Shown here in pieces: positions 41,692 to 53,339 of a DNA stretch of 64,000 bases (the stretch's first letter is position 1; each line of letters starts with the position of its first letter). Origin of the DNA: Cricetomys ansorgei (taxonomy: Eukaryota > Chordata > Mammalia > Rodentia > Nesomyidae); the NCBI GenBank assembly GCA_026225945.1, contig JAMJFZ010001133.1:11529501-11593500 (forward strand), written 5' to 3'. The notes beneath the pieces were generated by a model, which was given only the letters and a program-made list of their open reading frames with translations, ran no database searches and was not told where the DNA came from. The position numbers and the translations under genes were made by a program.

Positions 41692-42883
41692 GAGAACTGT
41701 GCTGCAGTGCCACTCATTTTTAAAGTCTGAACGTTAAGAGAAATAGACAATACCTTTTCTCAAGTAGTGACCTCATCCACAAGCCCCTGATTGGGGATTG
41801 TGATGAAATGACTCTTAGCTGGATCTGACTGGGAGAATTATGATTTGGATCTAAAAAGACCTGGAAAGCAAAGACAAAAGCATGCCAGTCACAGGGCTCC
41901 ATGGAGCCTGGGAAGCAAGCAGCCGTGGCACCTCTGCTCGCTCCTCCGCGATGCCTTTGTGTAGACTTCATGGTTCCACTGTGTAGATCTGAAATGCCCC
42001 AAGCGTCGCCATGCTGGGGTGAGGTCCTTCCCACCTCACATTCTCTTCCATCATTTGAGCTTGGTTTCTGGCCGTTATTTCTAGCATCACAGAGAAGCTG
42101 CCTCTCCCGGCAGGTCACGGAACTAGTCCTGAAGTTTTATTTCCTTTTCTGATTGTGTATTTGTATCATCCTGTATACCTCAGAAGACTTAGAAACCCTA
42201 ATTGGATGTGATTTTGGAATCCTTCCTGCTTCTTTTTACCGTTTCCCAGAAAAAGTAGTTAGCTGTTTCTGTACTGAATTGTATTAAGACTCATTGCCCT
42301 AATGGCCTCTGTGCGCCACGACAGCAGGAGATGTCTTTTCCCACTAAGTCCGCTGCTACACAGTGAGTGTGGGCAGAGGAGCAAGTGTGGCAGATACTTA
42401 TTTATTCTCCAGAGTGCTTTTAGCTAGGAGAACACAGGAGTTTAATAAAAGCCCAGACATCTTCCTCTTTTTTCACAACATACCTGCTACAGAGCAAAAT
42501 AGATTAAGTGCAAAGTGTCCCCAGGGAATTAACTCAAGCCCTTGTACCTCCATTGAGCTAGGCAGTGGTTCCAACCTCAGATATGCCCAGTTCTTAGAAA
42601 CTAGGTGACACAAAATTGTAGTGAAGCTCAAAAGATGTGTAAATAAATATGGTCTTCAATCTCTCCCAACCCCCAATCCCAGGACTCACCAGTGAATTGA
42701 ATCCTTCCTAAAAAAAGAAAAGTATAAATAAAAACAAAACCAAAAGATTTTTAAAAGAAAAATCTCTGATTAAATCCTTATTTTGAGGAAAATCTAAACT
42801 CAGTATTTCTTTCTGTTCCCCTCTCTCCCCCTTCTCTTTCTCTCTCTCAGACATTCGTAGTATTTGTTGAATACAGACCACCC
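41692..42883. other. unassigned non-coding DNA
   Basis: No rodent repeat was recognised. Overlapping frames of 132 (minus) and 83 (plus) codons at 41720-42152 have no family resemblance. A CT-rich patch lies at 42815-42850. Confidence 0.4.
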
Positions 42884-43172
42884 CCCTCTCTGTATCCAAG
42901 TTCTTCATCCTCAGATTCAACTAACTACACATCAAAAGCATTCAGAGAAATATTCTGTCCTTACCGTGAGAGCGCGTTTCCTTGTCGTTATCCCCTACGC
43001 AGGACGACCACAATTAGGGGGCATTCGCGTTGTATTTGGTATTTGTAAGTAGTCTAGAGACAGAGATTTGTGTAGGCGATAGAAAGTGTTCTCCGTCTCA
43101 TGCAGGGACTTTGTCCCTGTGGCTCCGTGGGTAGAGTGCTAGGACCAAGTCCCATACAGAAGGGTCAATTGT
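42884..43172. mobile_element. Tigger-like (MER2-type) DNA transposon, second copy
   Basis: Same layout as 24352-24695: CTCTCTGTATCCAAGTTC, CAGATTCAACTAACTACAC, TCGTTATCCCCTACGC, GGTATTTGTAAGTAGTCTAG, then CAGGGACTTTGTCCCTG and AAGGGTCAATTGTA at the right end. The central part is shorter than in the first copy. It keeps 11 CpGs in 42961-43140, unusual for a relic this old. Confidence 0.65.
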
Positions 43173-43456
43173 ATCTCATTCTCAAGAGTGAAGTGGCATC
43201 ACTACTTCCTGTAGCCTCTTCCTGCCTGTTAGCTAAGCCTCCATTCAGTATTCTGGACGGTCATTAGTTGCTTTACATCCAAAGAGCATAATCTGCTATA
43301 TTTCAACTACCTTTTCATTGGCCTCAGCTTGACATGGCTTTTGCTTGTACTAATGCCTTTCTTCTGTCCTTCCATAATGAGACTGTTCCGACAGTCCTTG
43401 TCAGTGTTGAGATCATGTTAATTCTCCTTTGACATTCATCTAGTTTACTTGCAAAG

Positions 43457-43560
43457 CCTTTCTTTTCTATTTCCTCATCCTCTTCCTACTTTTCATTCTC
43501 TCTTTCCCCTTCCTCTCTTTCCTTCCTCCCCTCTCTAGTCCTCTCTACTCCATTTAAGCA
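43457..43560. repeat. pyrimidine-rich tract
   Basis: About 100 nt of almost pure C/T (TTCC, CTCT, TCCTC words) just before a B1. Confidence 0.85.
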
Positions 43561-43569
43561 TTTTTTTTT

Positions 43570-43735
43570 AAAGCTGGGAGTAGTGGCTCATGCCTCTAAT
43601 CACAGCACTCAGCGGGCTAAAACGGTGGCGGAGGGTCATGACAAGTTTGAAGCTTTTCTGGTTTACATTTGGAGTTCCAGCCAGCCAGGTCTACAGAGAG
43701 TCCTCGTGTCAAGAAATCAATAAATTTAAGAAGAA
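43570..43735 (+). mobile_element. B1-like SINE (diverged)
   Basis: AAGCTGGGAGTAGTGGCTCA, TGCCTCTAATCACAGCACTC, TTCCAGCCAGCCAGGTCTAC and an A-rich tail. The middle is replaced or strongly diverged. Confidence 0.7.
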
Positions 43736-44596
43736 AAAGAAAAATCTCTCTTCTGTCACACTCTTCTAACTCATTTTGATGCCAGCCTCAAATCTAGAAC
43801 TTTTATTTGTATTTCATCTTTTGTAAAGCAAATGGGTGTTGTGTTAGTTTATCTATGGAGACAACACATGAACTAGAGCATAAAATGGTACAAAAGTAGA
43901 TGACAGACCTCAAATTTCTCTCTTAGGCCTTTAGCATTTAGTTTTTAAATCATTCTAGAATGTTCTGCATAATCCAACCCTATTGCAAAGTTATTTGCCA
44001 GTCCAGTTGGGTCAATCTATCTAGTTGTCATTTGACATTGTTGGCTTATATCTAGTTTCTGGAATCCTAGGTCCTTGGGAGAGCAATGCATAATGGCTAC
44101 CAGAGACTGCTTAATTTCTGCATAGCAGACACATTTAGATGGTTTGGTTGTAAAACCTAAGATTAACTACAGGAGGAAATAAAGTCCCCAAGTTATTATC
44201 CAAATTACCAACGTCATAGGTTTGTTAAGAATCACAGTAGGCTTTTATTTTACTGCAAGCCTCTCCTGAAATTGTATTTCCCTCATCCTATATTCTGTGG
44301 TTGCTAATGCCAGATGCCTAGTCATATAATATTCGAATTATGTGGATTACAACCCATTCAGACTGATTTTTATCGTGTTTTCCGTTTGCCACTGTACTTA
44401 CAGCTTTGCCCTCTCCAAGATCTGAGAAATATTCCTTTTGTATCTGCTTATAAGTTAACAAAAAGTGTCAAGGCAGGAGAGGAAACACGGTACCGTTGCC
44501 CAGTCCTGATGGCTTGGTATCAAGTGACTGTCCACTACTGAATATAATGTTGGTATACAAAGCCTTCTTAGATATGGTGGTGGCCAATTTGTGATA
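43736..44596. other. unassigned non-coding DNA
   Basis: No repeat family was recognised with confidence; 43845-44090 looks like worn interspersed-repeat DNA but cannot be assigned. Confidence 0.35.
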
Positions 44597-44660
44597 TTCT
44601 CTCTCCTTTCTCTCTCTCCCCCCCTCCTCTGAGTGTGTGTATGTGTAGTGTGTACATGTT
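44597..44660. repeat. CT-rich then GT-rich simple repeat
   Basis: TTCTCTCTCCTTTCTCTCTC words, a C run, then GTGTGTGTATGTGTAGTGTG. Confidence 0.85.
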
Positions 44661-44768
44661 CATGTAGAAGAGTTGGAATGAAGTAGTTGTAAGTAAAGCC
44701 ATTCAAAAGCCAATATAATGGACAAGAAACAATGAAGGAAGGAGTAACAGGAGAATAGTAACCACAAA

Positions 44769-44815
44769 TGTATATATATAGATATAGATATATATATATA
44801 GATATAGATAGATAA
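44769..44815. repeat. (TATAGA)n low-complexity block
   Basis: ATATATATAGATATAGATAT-type units; it encodes the SISIYIYLYLYIYI run in the spurious minus-strand frame. Confidence 0.95.
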
Positions 44816-45419
44816 ACAAAGACTTTTATAATAACTACATCTTTGTAATCTGAGGAATATAACCAATATTTTGCTGTCCCTGTGAACAATAAATAAACAA
44901 ACAATAAGCACATACAGAACAAACCTGACACTGCATATTTTGTTAATACTCTCCCTAGGATGTAAAATCCTCTGTCTTCTCCTAGCCAAATGGCATGAAC
45001 CCAATAATGAAGCAAGATGATCTTCAAATATTGCAGAGACACCAAATCCTCAATTTTGGCTTTAATATTGAGTTTACTACAAAGAACGTACGTGAAGCAC
45101 AAGTATAGAAAATTGCGGGATAGTGGCAAAACTTGGTTATATGCACCTTTGATATTTTAAGGCACTCTGAAGTCTTCCTTGCTGAAATTCAATTCAAGAT
45201 GAAAGGATCACACAGATATTGGGCCACATAGCCTTGGATAGTGATGTAATTTAAAAATAGTCCATCTTTCTTTCACACTTGGAAGAAGTATTGATTGAAG
45301 CTCAGAGCAAGGGATTTTGTCTCTGATTTATCTAAGTGGTCTCTCTGAAAGGCTGCAGGTAACCTGTGGCACTCAGTCCTGTGAAGGTAAGGCAGCTGGT
45401 AATAGATAGGGAAAGATAG
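44816..45419. other. unassigned AT-rich non-coding DNA
   Basis: Covered on the minus strand to 45129 by the 224-codon frame, which is hydrophobic and repeat-driven. No splice, promoter or family evidence exists. Confidence 0.4.
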
Positions 45420-45800
45420 TGTGTTAGCATTCTATCACTGTCATAGAATACTTGACTCAATTAACTCATAGAGGGAAGGATTATTTTTGGTTCACAGTTC
45501 AGAAATGCCAGTACACAGTTGGGTGGGATCACTGGTTCAGGGCCTGTGATGAAGCAGCTCTTCATGGTGGACCCGCGTAGTAGAGCACAACTCACCTCGT
45601 GGCCAGGAAAGAGAAGAAACGATGGAGGAGCAGGGTTCCACAATCCTCTTTGAGGACATGCCCTCTGATAACAGGGGGATCTCCCAGCAGGTTCTACCTG
45701 TTAGAGCTCCTAGCACCCAAGTAGTGCCACCTCTATTAACCAAACCTTTAAGCATGTGGGCCTCTGGGAGAGACTTAAGACACAAACCACAGAAGTTGGT
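45420..45800 (-). mobile_element. MaLR LTR (MST/ORR-like), inverted
   Basis: TGTGTTAGCATTCTATCACT, GGATTATTTTTGGTTCACAG, GTGATGAAGCAGCTCTTCAT, GTAGTGCCACCTCTATTAAC, AAACCTTTAAGCATGTGGGC. Inverted this gives the MaLR order, with a TG...CA-type boundary near 45420. Confidence 0.55.
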
Positions 45801-46558
45801 ATCTCTGTAGACCCATCCCAGGATTATGCAGTATTTGACCATGGGCATTGGCTTTCAGTTCATACTGTGTGCTCGCACCGTGGCTGTCATTGCTCCAAAG
45901 CCATGCCATGCATGACTCTCCTGTAGTTAATTCTTAGTTCAGATTATCTTCTGTTCTCTGTTTAAAACAACTAGAATGTTGCAAATTTATTTCCAGTTAT
46001 GTTTAAAATGGTGGTTTTGTGCATCGTTGCGGGAAGGGCCGCCTAGGTCTTGGCAGTTTGTATTATTTGCAGGTGTTGGCTTTATGTAAATCGGTGATTA
46101 AGGTGGTTGCCCTTCTCATGATCTGCACCTGGTCACTGCTGTCCGGCAGAGCCATTGTGGGTGAGAGGGACAGAGTTTTGTATCAGTGAAACACCTCAGG
46201 AGCTTGAGTGTCAATAAAATCCCTGAGATCAGACGAATGGGGTTCCAATGTCCAGGACAGCACTTGCCGTGACTGGTGGTTCCCTCTGCTGAGATCTGGC
46301 AGGGTTTGCAGATATGAAAATGCCTCCTTGTCTTCTTTGCTGAGCCACACAGTCGCTAACTGCTACACCAGAATTTCTTGATCCTTCAGAAACCCAGATA
46401 TTAACATCCAGAGATGCCTCTTCTTGTACTATTGTAAAAGGTATTATGCATGGGACTCACCTGAAGGTCACAAAGGAGTAAAAGTAAATCAGAATTTTTC
46501 TTCTCAGCTTTGTTAACACAGTCCTCATGTATCTTGTTAAACCTCACAATGTTAGGTA

Positions 46559-46562
<4 letters not shown>
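45801..46562. other. unassigned non-coding DNA
   Basis: No repeat or exon was recognised. Confidence 0.4.
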
Positions 46563-46596
<34 letters not shown>

Positions 46597-46660
46597 ACTA
46601 ACACTATATAAAACATATATATATATGATTTAGTATATATATATATACATATATACATAC
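46563..46660. repeat. (GT)n followed by (TA)n
   Basis: Sixteen or so GT units (46563-46594), a short ACACTAACACTATA spacer, then TA-rich words to 46660 ending in ATACACATAC. Confidence 0.95.
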
Positions 46661-47313
46661 ACATACACAGACACTTGTATGTAAATATTACTGTTTAGTG
46701 GGTATCTTGTTATTAAAGTTATGAAATGAGAAAATTCCTCAGTGTAATTGATATTTGGCCTCACCTGCGGTCTCGGGGGTAAGATGAAAAGGAGGACTCA
46801 CTAATCATCCTCAAAACTCTCCTAACCCTCAGTCTATGCTAAGACTTTGATGCTAAATAACCCCAGTAATAACTTCAGTAATTTGAAGAAAAAGTCTCCA
46901 CTAGCTTTATTGAAAAACTGATATGTTCCAAAAGTCAAGCTAAGGTCAAATACATTAGCAACTCTTTAAAAGAGGATTTGTGGTAGAATTTCTGCCCTTA
47001 TCAAATTTCCCAAGTAAATTTATATTTGAATTAGGCTCATCAATTTTGTAGTGTTTACAGTATCATGTGTCATGTTTCTGTAGACATCTTTATAGTATCT
47101 GGTTTTGAGGCACCTGAGGGGAAAGACTTGTTTTAATGATAATATTTCTCACTTTGGTAGAAAGTTGCTAGTTTTCAGATGTTTGTTTTTGTTAAAATAA
47201 TGTTTATGAGTGGGCTGCTTTTTGTTACTGTTTGGCAGGAATTCGAACTGGCTTGTGCTAGTTATTTAGAATGCTTTCAGTACTGTTTGTCATTCGGTGC
47301 TCTTTCTGACCAG

Positions 47314-47417
47314 CGTCTCCATATGCATGAAGTGCATTGATTTGGCAAATCTCTTGACGAGTCACATCAACTGTCACCCTAAGAGGAAAAGCTAAGTTGA
47401 CTCCGGATGAAGAAATC
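47314..47417 (+). other. candidate 3'-coding exon (104 nt)
   Basis: Acceptor-like GGTGCTCTTTCTGACCAG ends at 47313. A consensus donor GTAAGT starts at 47418 after GAAATC. One frame reads VSICMKCIDLANLLTSHINC, continues HPKRKS, and then meets TAA inside the segment. The other two frames stop early. The stop well before the donor would make this a coding end or an NMD-type exon. There is no family resemblance and chance is likely. Confidence 0.12.
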
Positions 47418-47738
47418 GTAAGTCAGGATGGCACACTTTGGGATCACTGAGAGCTGACTTAAGGGAGAGCTGTCTGGCTTAATTTTCAAATTTAAATGGT
47501 TTTCAGTTTTACTTTGGTTCAGGATAGCTGTTTTTACTTTTTGGTGACCAGGAAGTGCTTTTGAGAAACGAGCTTTTTAGGTACTGATGGATAATCCTAG
47601 CTTATATTCTTGCATTCTTATGGGGTTATTTTTATCTTAAAACTCTTAACCCTAAGATATAGAAATGTTCTTAGGGCAATAATATAATAGTATACAGTCA
47701 AAGTATTCTTGCCTGCTGTATGACATTGCTTAACAATA

Positions 47739-47767
47739 TTACTAGGTAGAGTACTCTATCCTAGTAA
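47739..47767. repeat. imperfect hairpin
   Basis: TACTAGGTAGAG and CTCTATCCTAGTA pair around a TA centre with a single bulge. Confidence 0.7.
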
Positions 47768-48829
47768 CAGATAGGTAGAAAGTTATGAATGAATCTTTTA
47801 AAAGCCACCTCCATCAGTTGTATCATGAGCAGTGTAATACACAAAGCTGCATGTATTGTTGGAAAACTTACAAGAGCAGCATAGAAAGCCAGTCTGAACT
47901 CCAGACCCAGCTTTCTCTTAATTGCCAACTTTATAATATGCTTACCTCTGCTTTGTTCTTAGTGGATGTAAACATAGCTTTCACGTATGCAAAAATTTGT
48001 TAATCTGGACAGCATGAAGACAGAGCCAGGTGAATGAACACTGTAGGGTTACTAAGACATTTTAAAGGTTTCTCCCATATGTAGGCTCTGACTTTCCAAG
48101 CAGCCTCTTTGCTTAATGTCTGGTTTATCGATCCGTTCTCACCCTTACATCAAATGAGCTTGGATTCTGCTGGTTTGCTTGTGTTCTGGGCAGTTTGTCT
48201 TTGATGAGATGTGCCTCATCACTGTCCAACTTTAAGGACACACCTGTTTTGATTCCTAAATCAGGAGTAGAGTTTCAGAGCATCTGAATTTAAAAAAACA
48301 AAAAAGCAAAAAAACCTCTCTCTGTAGTTAGTTTGAATGTATCAGCAAGCCAAGAGACTATTGTAAGGGGATTCAAACATGAAACAAGATGCCTGGAGAG
48401 GCACTCTGAGTCCTGAGCTTTCCAGTGTGAGCTGTCAGAAACTTTTAGGGGGAAAAAAAGGTATAAAATATGAAGCTAATGAAATAGAAAAATATATATT
48501 ATATTAGCCTCTATTTACCATTCGAAAATATTTTTACAAGGCCTACTTCAAATAAAAAGCTTCTATTATACATTCAAAACATATATTGGCTGTTGAAAGA
48601 TACATTGATGGCAAACAGTTTTTCAAAATATCTTGAATCTTGCATTGTTTATCAGAAAATAACTTGTTTAAGACCCAAAAAACTCACACTTCAATATTTC
48701 AGTATCTTGGAAAAGTACTAAGTACTTCAGCATTACTATTAGTTGAGAAAATTCAGTGCAGTTGAAGACAACACATGTATAATGAGAATTTCCTGGATGA
48801 TGTAAAACATGGAGTAATTTGAATTCTAT

Positions 48830-49080
48830 GACCCTAGAGCATTTGAATTTCATTCTGAACATTGGAGAAGCATTTGAAGGCAGGAGGAATGCTGGTAGAC
48901 TCTTCGTTTAGGAAGATTGCCTAGGGAATGGGTGCGTAGGAAGACAGGAAGAGTGCCATGGAGACTAGAAGTCCAGCCAATAGACTGTTCCAGAATTTGG
49001 AGCTGGAGAGAATGAGGGAGACTTGGCAATGCAGAAGGTGAATCTAGAGGAGTCTGGGAAGGTGGATGTGGTGACCACAC
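48830..49080 (+). mobile_element. possible L2-like relic
   Basis: TTTGAATTTCATTCTGAACA, TTGGAGAAGCATTTGAAGG, GAGAATGAGGGAGACTTGG resemble the L2-type TTGGATTTTATTCTAAGTG...AGCCATTGAAGG region. Tentative. Confidence 0.3.
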
Positions 49081-50011
49081 AGTTCACTTTCCCGTCTAGA
49101 CTACCCACAGCAAAAAGAACATTTTAATAGGGACCCAGGACCATGTATTAGCACAAACAGTGACCCAGACAACCAGCTACATAGAGTAGGGAGTTGTGTC
49201 TAGAATGTAAGGGAAAATGTCTGGCTGCAGACACATATATTTGAGGTCTTTGGTATAGGTGATACTACTGATAAGAGATGATACCCAGAGGACTTGAGGT
49301 TATCTTAGACTTTGGATAAAAAGAAGGAAGGCCAGGTCCCTGTATCTGTTTTTAAAACCAGAGGAGGGAAGTATGCGTTTCATCTGACCCCCGTGAAAAT
49401 CTCAGCTGCTTAGTGCATGAGTATGTGCCATGGGTGCTTTTTTTTAACAAGTGTTACCTTCATTTACTCTCTCTGTACTTCATTGTTTCCTTTCCAATCA
49501 GCAAACTGCATTCTAAACAGTCTGGGGTAGGCAGGAACTAATGCTATAATTTAGAAGTGTAAATGTTCTCATTACCCCCTGTGGTCTACAGTGTTTGTCT
49601 TTGGGGCTTTTTTTTGAGCAGTTGGCAAGCCTTTCCTTCCAACGCCATGGTAGGGTTCCTTTAAGTCCATTTCCACAAAATGCATTGTTTGGGGGTCTTA
49701 TAGGGAAATGAGAACTTTTAAAAATGTGATCTTCTAAACACTTCGGGCACGTTCTTATTTCCAATATGAGAGACAAAAGTCACCAGCCTGTGGTATGTTT
49801 TAAATTAATATGATGGTGCCTGGGCCGACGTAAGAGGCTTCTCTTGCTATGTCGGACAGCAGTATTGATGTGGCTCCCCTCCTGTGCTGGCACCTTGGAT
49901 GTTTGCTTTGTGTTTTGACTATTGTCTTTGGGATTGTAAATTACTTAGGCAGGCTCATCACAGTCAATTAAATCCAACATCCAATTTTCATCAAGGTTTT
50001 CCTTTTATCCA
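49081..50011. other. SINE-free non-coding DNA, part 2
   Basis: No lineage-specific repeat. The 49900-50000 part (TTGTAAATTACTTAGGCAGG, CAGTCAATTAAATCCAAC) is AT-rich with homeodomain-like TAATTA/ATTA words; see findings. Confidence 0.4.
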
Positions 50012-50130
50012 ATTTTACTGTGCAGTGAATTGAGGCATCCGGAGGTCAAGTGCCTTGGCCAAGGTCATCTGATGTGTTAATGTCTTAGCTCAGATGAGTT
50101 TTCTTTTAGTCCCTGTTGATTCCTGCATTA
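50012..50130 (-). mobile_element. MIR SINE core
   Basis: Inverted MIR: GCAGTGAATTGAGGCATCC, GGAGGTCAAGTGCCTTGGCC, AAGGTCATCTGATGTG, AGCTCAGATGAG. The GAGGTCAAGTGCCTTGGCCAAGGTCA stretch is a clear match to the MIR core. Confidence 0.7.
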
Positions 50131-52929
50131 TGCATTCATCTGTCTGTTAATTAGCACCTCTTCATCCCTGTTGCTCAGCTTGTGAACTGGATGTTTAAGG
50201 GCTCTCCGCACCCAGTGGGATTTATGGGAAATCTGTAGGCTCGTGAATTATCTTTTATCTGGGAAAATGAGAAACATATAGAGATCAATTATGATAATCT
50301 CTGGTGCACCGGAAGGGGGTCTCTAGGGATTTGTTAACCCCCACCGACAAAATCAACAAGGGGTTGCTTGGGCCCCTGAGTGGAGTTGAATGATAAATCA
50401 CATGCTTTCTGTTATTAGAAGCTGGATCATAGAAGGTGGGAAGGCTGCAAACGAATCACTCCATTCCAGGGGCATGAAGTCTGCCAGGACACACATATTC
50501 TGCATTCATTTCCCAGAGGCTGCTGGGAATGTGGCAAAGCTGTTGTGCTGATGCGGGGAGGGCATTGTCTACAGACACAAGCACGGAGCTCTCAGGAATT
50601 CAGCTAAGAGATGATTCCAGAAGGATTAGACAACTGGACCCTATAATTAGCCTTCTTCATCTTGAATGTTCTAGAATGTGCCAGAATGCAAAACACTTAG
50701 AAAATTTCTGGGTTGAGATTTAATTGAAGAAATTAAATTATGTAGCATGAACATAATGACAGGTATACTGTAATTAGATAACTTTTAAGGAACGAAACAA
50801 TCTAAAACCATACTCAGGCTCTATTTTTATTTTCCCTCACCCTAGTGCAACTGTTTTCCCACAGTTTGTTTTTTTTTTTTTTTTTTTGTTTTATGAAAAC
50901 ATTTTTTTCATTCTTGGTTTTCCTCTTTAGTGACTTATGCTTTTCATATTATAGTCATTGCTTTAAAAAGGACTCTTCTTCTCTTTCCTCATCACCAGTC
51001 ACCTTTCAGCACAGCTGGGAAGATTCAGAGACATCCATAAGCCAGTAAATCACCTGGCTCTGCACAGGGGCAGGGGCTGCTTGGTGGACTGGCAGAGGGG
51101 AAAGGGATGATTTAAACCAAAGCCTTAAAAAGATTATCAAACAAAGGCAAGCATTTAGTGAGCTGTTAAGTGAAAGAGAAATCCCCAGGAAGGAGAAAGG
51201 AACAGCCTTTATCTTGCCAGAAGGGCAAATGGTAAAAATAAAGTGTCAACCCAGGCACATTTTATGTCAGTTTGAGTGACTAAAGGCCAATTTGGCACTG
51301 CGTGTGTTTGGATCATACGCTGTAAAATGCATGACCTTGTTTCCTGCTGCTGATTTATGGCTCTGTATGCTTTGGGCTTTTTCTTTTCACTCCTGAAAGG
51401 AAAAAAAAAAAATTCAATCCTTGGTAGAAAAATAGCAAGCTTGAAGCAGTTGCAGAAGTTTAGAGGCCCAGACTTCTTGAAGGCAGCACTGACATAGCTG
51501 TGTGAGCAGAAGTCACAGGGATGCGATTTTTGCCAGAAATACCATTAAGTGTAAAAGAGAATAAAGGTCTTTACCAGGTCAAGTGGGCAGAGCTGTCAGA
51601 GGTACGATTGCTCCATTTAGATGGGATTCAGGTCTTATCAGGATCAAAGAGGCACAGATGCACAGCAAGAGAGCAGGCAGTTCTAAAGGAGTGTGTAGGT
51701 TTGACTTGGTCGCTATTTATCGATTTGATCTATTCCTGTAAATGCCTAGAAAGCTCAAGTGCTCTTTCAGGTTCTTTGGGCTTTTTCTACTGTGTGACAT
51801 TACATGGGCAGTAACAGTTTCTGATCTTCAGCACTTTACTTTCTTCAGGAATCTGGAAGGTTGGAATTACAAAGTTTACATCCATCAACGTGTCCTTGGC
51901 TGACTTCGTCAGCTTTGGGAAGATACTTTTCCCTTCTTGTGCAAGCTCAGAAATGCATTTACATTTTCATTCTGCAATTTACTGCCCCTTCCCTGCCCCT
52001 GTTTTTTGAGTGCTCTTGAGGGTGGCAGGTGCCTTTTCTTCCCGTCCCATCCCTTGGCACTCAGTTAACCTTGGATGAATAATGACGAGCTGCACAGGCA
52101 GGGCGCTGGGGCTGACATGCCTTTGTTAAATCTTATTTTTACACATAGCCTGATGTTCTCTCTGAGACTGCTGCAGTTCGCTTTTGTAACTAAGTGAGAA
52201 TAATAACTGGCTTCTCAGGGCAGTGCACACACAGTGCCAGGGGTACCCTGTGGATTTGAGAGTACCTTCCTCTCAGCAGAACGGAACAACCAGAGTCCAA
52301 GAAAATAGACTCCCAGTCCTTGACCTTCTGACCTGCAGGTGAGGGAAGGGTTAGGACCTTCCTTATGTGCTTAGTATAGCCTTAGTAGTTAGAGCGCTGC
52401 CATTTGTGGTTTGAATCCTCCACCCTTTGGCTTATTCCTAACCAGGGATCTAAGAAAAGATTGCAAAAGGCTAGATAGAGTTTCAGGGGCTTCAGAGATA
52501 TATACTTAATTCACATAGGGAGGGAAGAACACTGTTGCATTAGTTTGAACGTTTAAGATTATCTCTCCCCGAGGCAGGACCAGGATATGGGTCTTCTGAA
52601 ACCTGCCTCAAACTTTCTTACACCCCCTCAGCCATCTTTTGATGAGATGGGTACAATATGGGTTAGTATGGATCTATAAAGGTTAGTTGTTGGATTTCAA
52701 AAATCTGGCAGTGAAGTCTGAGCTCAAGGTGGATTCCATCTTTTTCTTAAACTGTCTGTAGAATGACAAAGGAGGTGGTAGTCCCTGAATGCATCAGGTC
52801 TGGTGTCATCTTTCATGGCCCCTTTCGTTGTGCTTGGAGAGTCTGATTTCCACCATACGTCATGATTAGCCAGGAGATGCAAGTTGTCTACGCTATGTTT
52901 TTCTTGTCTTTCTCTTTCCTTTTCTTTTA
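50131..52929. other. SINE-free non-coding DNA, part 3
   Basis: 2.8 kb with no recognised interspersed repeat, only a T run at 50868-50887 and an A run at about 51402-51413. A 97-codon plus frame at 51521-51814 has a reasonable composition but no family match or splice pair. Several segments (50160-50420, 51230-51370, 52070-52200) look like conserved non-coding sequence by composition only. Confidence 0.4.
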
Positions 52930-53035
52930 TTATACAGAGTCACAGCCTGCACTCTGACTGGTCTAGGACTCATTGTGTATCCTAGGCTGGCTGCAGACTC
53001 ACAAGCTTCCTGCCCCCTTCCCCAGCTTGCGCTAA
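52930..53035 (-). mobile_element. B1-like SINE (diverged)
   Basis: ATTATACAGAGTCACAGCC, TGACTGGTCTAGGACTCATT, CCTAGGCTGGCTGCAGACTC, ACAAGCTTCCTGCCC give a truncated inverted B1 body. Confidence 0.55.
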
Positions 53036-53074
53036 CTTTGCTTATTTTCCCATAACTTACTTTATAAATACTTG

Positions 53075-53078
<4 letters not shown>

Positions 53079-53119
<41 letters not shown>
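53079..53119. repeat. (CA)n microsatellite
   Basis: Twenty uninterrupted CA units. Confidence 0.97.
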
Positions 53120-53121
<2 letters not shown>

Positions 53122-53216
53122 AATGTTCTCTCTTTATATAACTTTAGCCCTCAAGATTTGCAGGACATTATATTGAGAAAGAAATTCAAATAAAAAGGAC
53201 AGGCGGAGATACAAAA

Positions 53217-53243
53217 TTAAAAAAAAAAAAAAAAAAAAAAAAA
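53217..53243. repeat. poly(A) tract
   Basis: About 25 A residues with a TTAAAA start. No recognisable SINE or pseudogene body precedes it closely. Confidence 0.9.
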
Positions 53244-53339
53244 CCACAAGCCAGAAGCAAGAATGAGTACAGAAGATACACAGACGCGGGGCATCAGATG
53301 GTTAGAACAAAGGCCCATGGAATTCCATAAGAAGCACGT

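Larger units (their letters stand above)
46661..48829. other. SINE-free non-coding DNA, part 1
   Basis: No lineage-specific repeat was found. It includes the exon candidate at 47314-47417 and the hairpin at 47739-47767. AT-rich around 48460-48640. Confidence 0.45.

Noticed and set aside
41720..42118. 132-codon minus-strand ORF
   Set aside because: No recognised family, and a competing plus-strand frame overlaps it; no splice evidence.
44455..45129. 224-codon minus-strand ORF, longest in the window
   Set aside because: It runs through a (TATAGA)n block and a CT/GT simple repeat (giving SISIYIYLYLYIYI and Arg/Glu runs). It has no recognised domain and no splice or promoter support. It is hydrophobic only because AT-rich DNA encodes Ile, Tyr and Leu.
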